A DNA stretch of 8,241 bases from the NCBI GenBank assembly GCA_903876615.1, contig CAIRAS010000310.1:1-8241 (forward strand). Reading direction: 5' to 3'. The DNA is from an uncultured Holophagaceae bacterium (GTDB taxonomy: Bacteria; Acidobacteriota; Holophagae; Holophagales; Holophagaceae). The notes beneath the pieces were generated by a model. The model saw only the letters and a list, made by a program, of their open reading frames with translations. It was not told where the DNA came from and searched no databases. Within the stretch, counting starts at the first letter, position 1, and each line of letters starts with the position of its first letter. The translations under genes and the position numbers were made by a program. Below are positions 7,009 through 8,241 of this stretch, piece after piece.

Positions 7009-7041
7009 ATGAGAAACGGCCCGAAACGGGCCGTTTCTCAT
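7009..7041. terminator. Perfect hairpin between convergent genes, bidirectional terminator
   Basis: ATGAGAAACGGCCCG (7009-7023) and its exact reverse complement (7027-7041) flank a three-base loop, giving a 15-bp perfect stem. The GC-rich core is nearest the loop. The outer part of each 3' arm reads CGTTTCTCAT, so a weak pyrimidine-rich tract is present in transcripts from either strand. It lies 27 bases after the GNAT stop and 15 bases past the dehydrogenase stop, where both genes end. There is no long U-run outside the stem, so efficiency is uncertain. Confidence 0.7.
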
Positions 7042-7056
7042 CTGATAAAGGACGGG

Positions 7057-8217
7057 TTACCGGTACGCCGGAATCCCCGTGACTTCCTGGCCGATGATGA
7101 GGGTGTGCATGTCATGCGTGCCCTCGTAGGTGTAGACGCTCTCGAGGTTGGCCATGTGCCGCATCACGGGGTACTCGTCGAGGATGCCGTTGGCGCCGAG
7201 GATGGTGCGGGCCTTGCGGCAGACCTCCAGGGCGATGTGCACGTTGTTCATCTTGGCCATGGAGACCTGCGCGGTGGTGTAGGTCTTGGCATCCTTGAGC
7301 CGCCCCAGCTGATGCACCAGGAGCTGGCCCTTGGTGATCTCGGTGACCATCCAGGCCAGCTTCTCCTGCTGGAGCTGGTAGCTGGCAATGGGCTTGTCGA
7401 ACTGGATGCGGGTCTTGGCGTAGTCCAGCGCGCACTGGTAGCAGGCGTCGGCGGCACCCAGGACGCCCCAGGCGATGCCGTAGCGGGCCTGGGTGAGGCA
7501 GCCCAGGGGGCCCTTCAGGCCCTTCACGTTGGGCAGCATGGAGGCCTCTTCGTCCACGAGGACGTCCTCGAGCACCAGCTCCGAGGTGGTGCTGGCCCGC
7601 AGGCTCCACTTGCCCTTCATCTCGGGGGCGCTGAATCCGGGGGTGCCCTTCTCCACCAGGAAGCCCCGGATGCCCTCGGGCGTCTGAGCCCACACCACCG
7701 CCACATCGGCCACGGTGCCGTTGGTGATCCACATCTTGGTGCCATTAATTCGCCACTTGCCACCGGGCTCGCGTACGGCGCGAGTGAGCATGCCGCCGGG
7801 ATTGGAGCCGAAGTCGGGTTCCGTGAGACCGAAGCAGCCCACCACCTCGCCCGTAGCGAGCTTGGGCAGCCAGCGGCGCTTCTGGGCCTCGCTGCCGTAG
7901 GCGTAGATGGGCCACATGACGAGGCTGCCCTGCACCGAGGCGAAGGAGCGCAGGCCCGAGTCGCCGCGCTCGAGCTCGTACATCAGCAGGCCATAGGCCA
8001 CGTTGGAGACGCCCATGCAGCCGTATTCCTCGGGCAGGGACGGCCCGTAGAAGCCCAGCTCGCCCATCATCGGGATCAGGTGTCGGGGGAAGGTCTGGGC
8101 CTGGGCATGCTGCTCGATGATGGGCAGCACTTCGGCGTTGATGAACTTGCGGGCCGTCTCGCGGATCATCCGCTCTTCGTCGGTCAGCAGGCCCTCGAAG
8201 CCCATGTAGTCCGTCAT
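7057..8217 (-). CDS. gcdH: Acyl-CoA dehydrogenase, glutaryl-CoA dehydrogenase type
   Basis: This FAD enzyme of the acyl-CoA dehydrogenase fold is 386 residues from the ATG at 8217, close to the usual length. The glutaryl-CoA dehydrogenase pattern is clear: ELERGDSGLRSFASVQGSLV at 81-100, YAYGSE, then the flavin-contacting CFGLTEPDFGSNP at 128-140. W163 and I164 lie in KMWITNG, and the C-terminal YEGTHDMHTLIIGQEVTGIP includes catalytic base E365. E83, R90 and S91 align by motif with human E87, R94 and S95, which contact the substrate carboxylate. The enzyme converts glutaryl-CoA to crotonyl-CoA in lysine, tryptophan or benzoyl-CoA breakdown, passing electrons to an electron-transfer flavoprotein. 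Non-decarboxylating relatives exist and cannot be excluded. No clear ribosome binding site precedes the ATG, and the frame stays open through 8241, so the true start may be upstream. Family assignment is firm; exact substrate less so. Confidence 0.9.
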   Translation of the reverse strand: MTDYMGFEGLLTDEERMIRETARKFINAEVLPIIEQHAQAQTFPRHLIPMMGELGFYGPSLPEEYGCMGVSNVAYGLLMYELERGDSGLRSFASVQGSLVMWPIYAYGSEAQKRRWLPKLATGEVVGCFGLTEPDFGSNPGGMLTRAVREPGGKWRINGTKMWITNGTVADVAVVWAQTPEGIRGFLVEKGTPGFSAPEMKGKWSLRASTTSELVLEDVLVDEEASMLPNVKGLKGPLGCLTQARYGIAWGVLGAADACYQCALDYAKTRIQFDKPIASYQLQQEKLAWMVTEITKGQLLVHQLGRLKDAKTYTTAQVSMAKMNNVHIALEVCRKARTILGANGILDEYPVMRHMANLESVYTYEGTHDMHTLIIGQEVTGIPAYR

Positions 8218-8241
8218 ATGGGTGAAGGTGGCGTAGGCGCC

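Overview
The window is a visibly GC-rich bacterial segment. It carries six protein genes that I accept: five on the + strand and one convergent gene on the - strand at the right edge. I see no rRNA, tRNA, CRISPR array, insertion sequence or phage gene. Codon third positions are strongly G/C throughout. The multi-PAS/GAF hybrid kinase style, the lipoprotein and the glutaryl-CoA dehydrogenase-type gene suggest a Gram-negative, environmentally versatile, often anaerobic bacterium. An Acidobacteriota/Holophagae (Geothrix or Holophaga-like) or deltaproteobacterial-type host fits best. This is an impression from gene style, not a measured assignment.

Left region (1-5775). A small uncharacterised ORF (32-277) has its own ribosome binding site. 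It is followed by a lipoprotein of the NMT1/THI5/SsuA substrate-binding class (354-1355). Four bases after that gene ends, a very large membrane-bound hybrid histidine kinase begins (1360-5775, 1471 aa). The kinase has two membrane segments around a helical extracytoplasmic domain. These are followed by HAMP, PAS, GAF, PAS, a cysteine-rich GAF-like domain, PAS, PAS, HisKA, HATPase and a C-terminal receiver. No ABC permease or ATPase gene lies nearby. The most economical reading is a sensing pair, with the binding protein reporting a small molecule to the kinase, in the manner of LuxP/LuxQ or TorT/TorS.

Middle (5776-5980). A 205-base gap holds no accepted gene. It contains two short inverted repeats and, on the - strand, a doubtful 45-residue reading frame.

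Right region (5981-8241). A PaaI-type hotdog thioesterase (5981-6412) and a PaiA-like GNAT acetyltransferase (6463-6981) lie in tandem. A perfect 15-bp hairpin between convergent genes (7009-7041) looks like a shared bidirectional terminator, and a second hairpin overlaps the GNAT stop codon. Facing them on the - strand is a glutaryl-CoA dehydrogenase-like acyl-CoA dehydrogenase (7057-8217). Its reading frame stays open to the window edge, so its true start could lie outside.

The parts most worth following are the coupled binding-protein/kinase module and the conserved-looking cysteine cluster in the kinase's second GAF-like domain.
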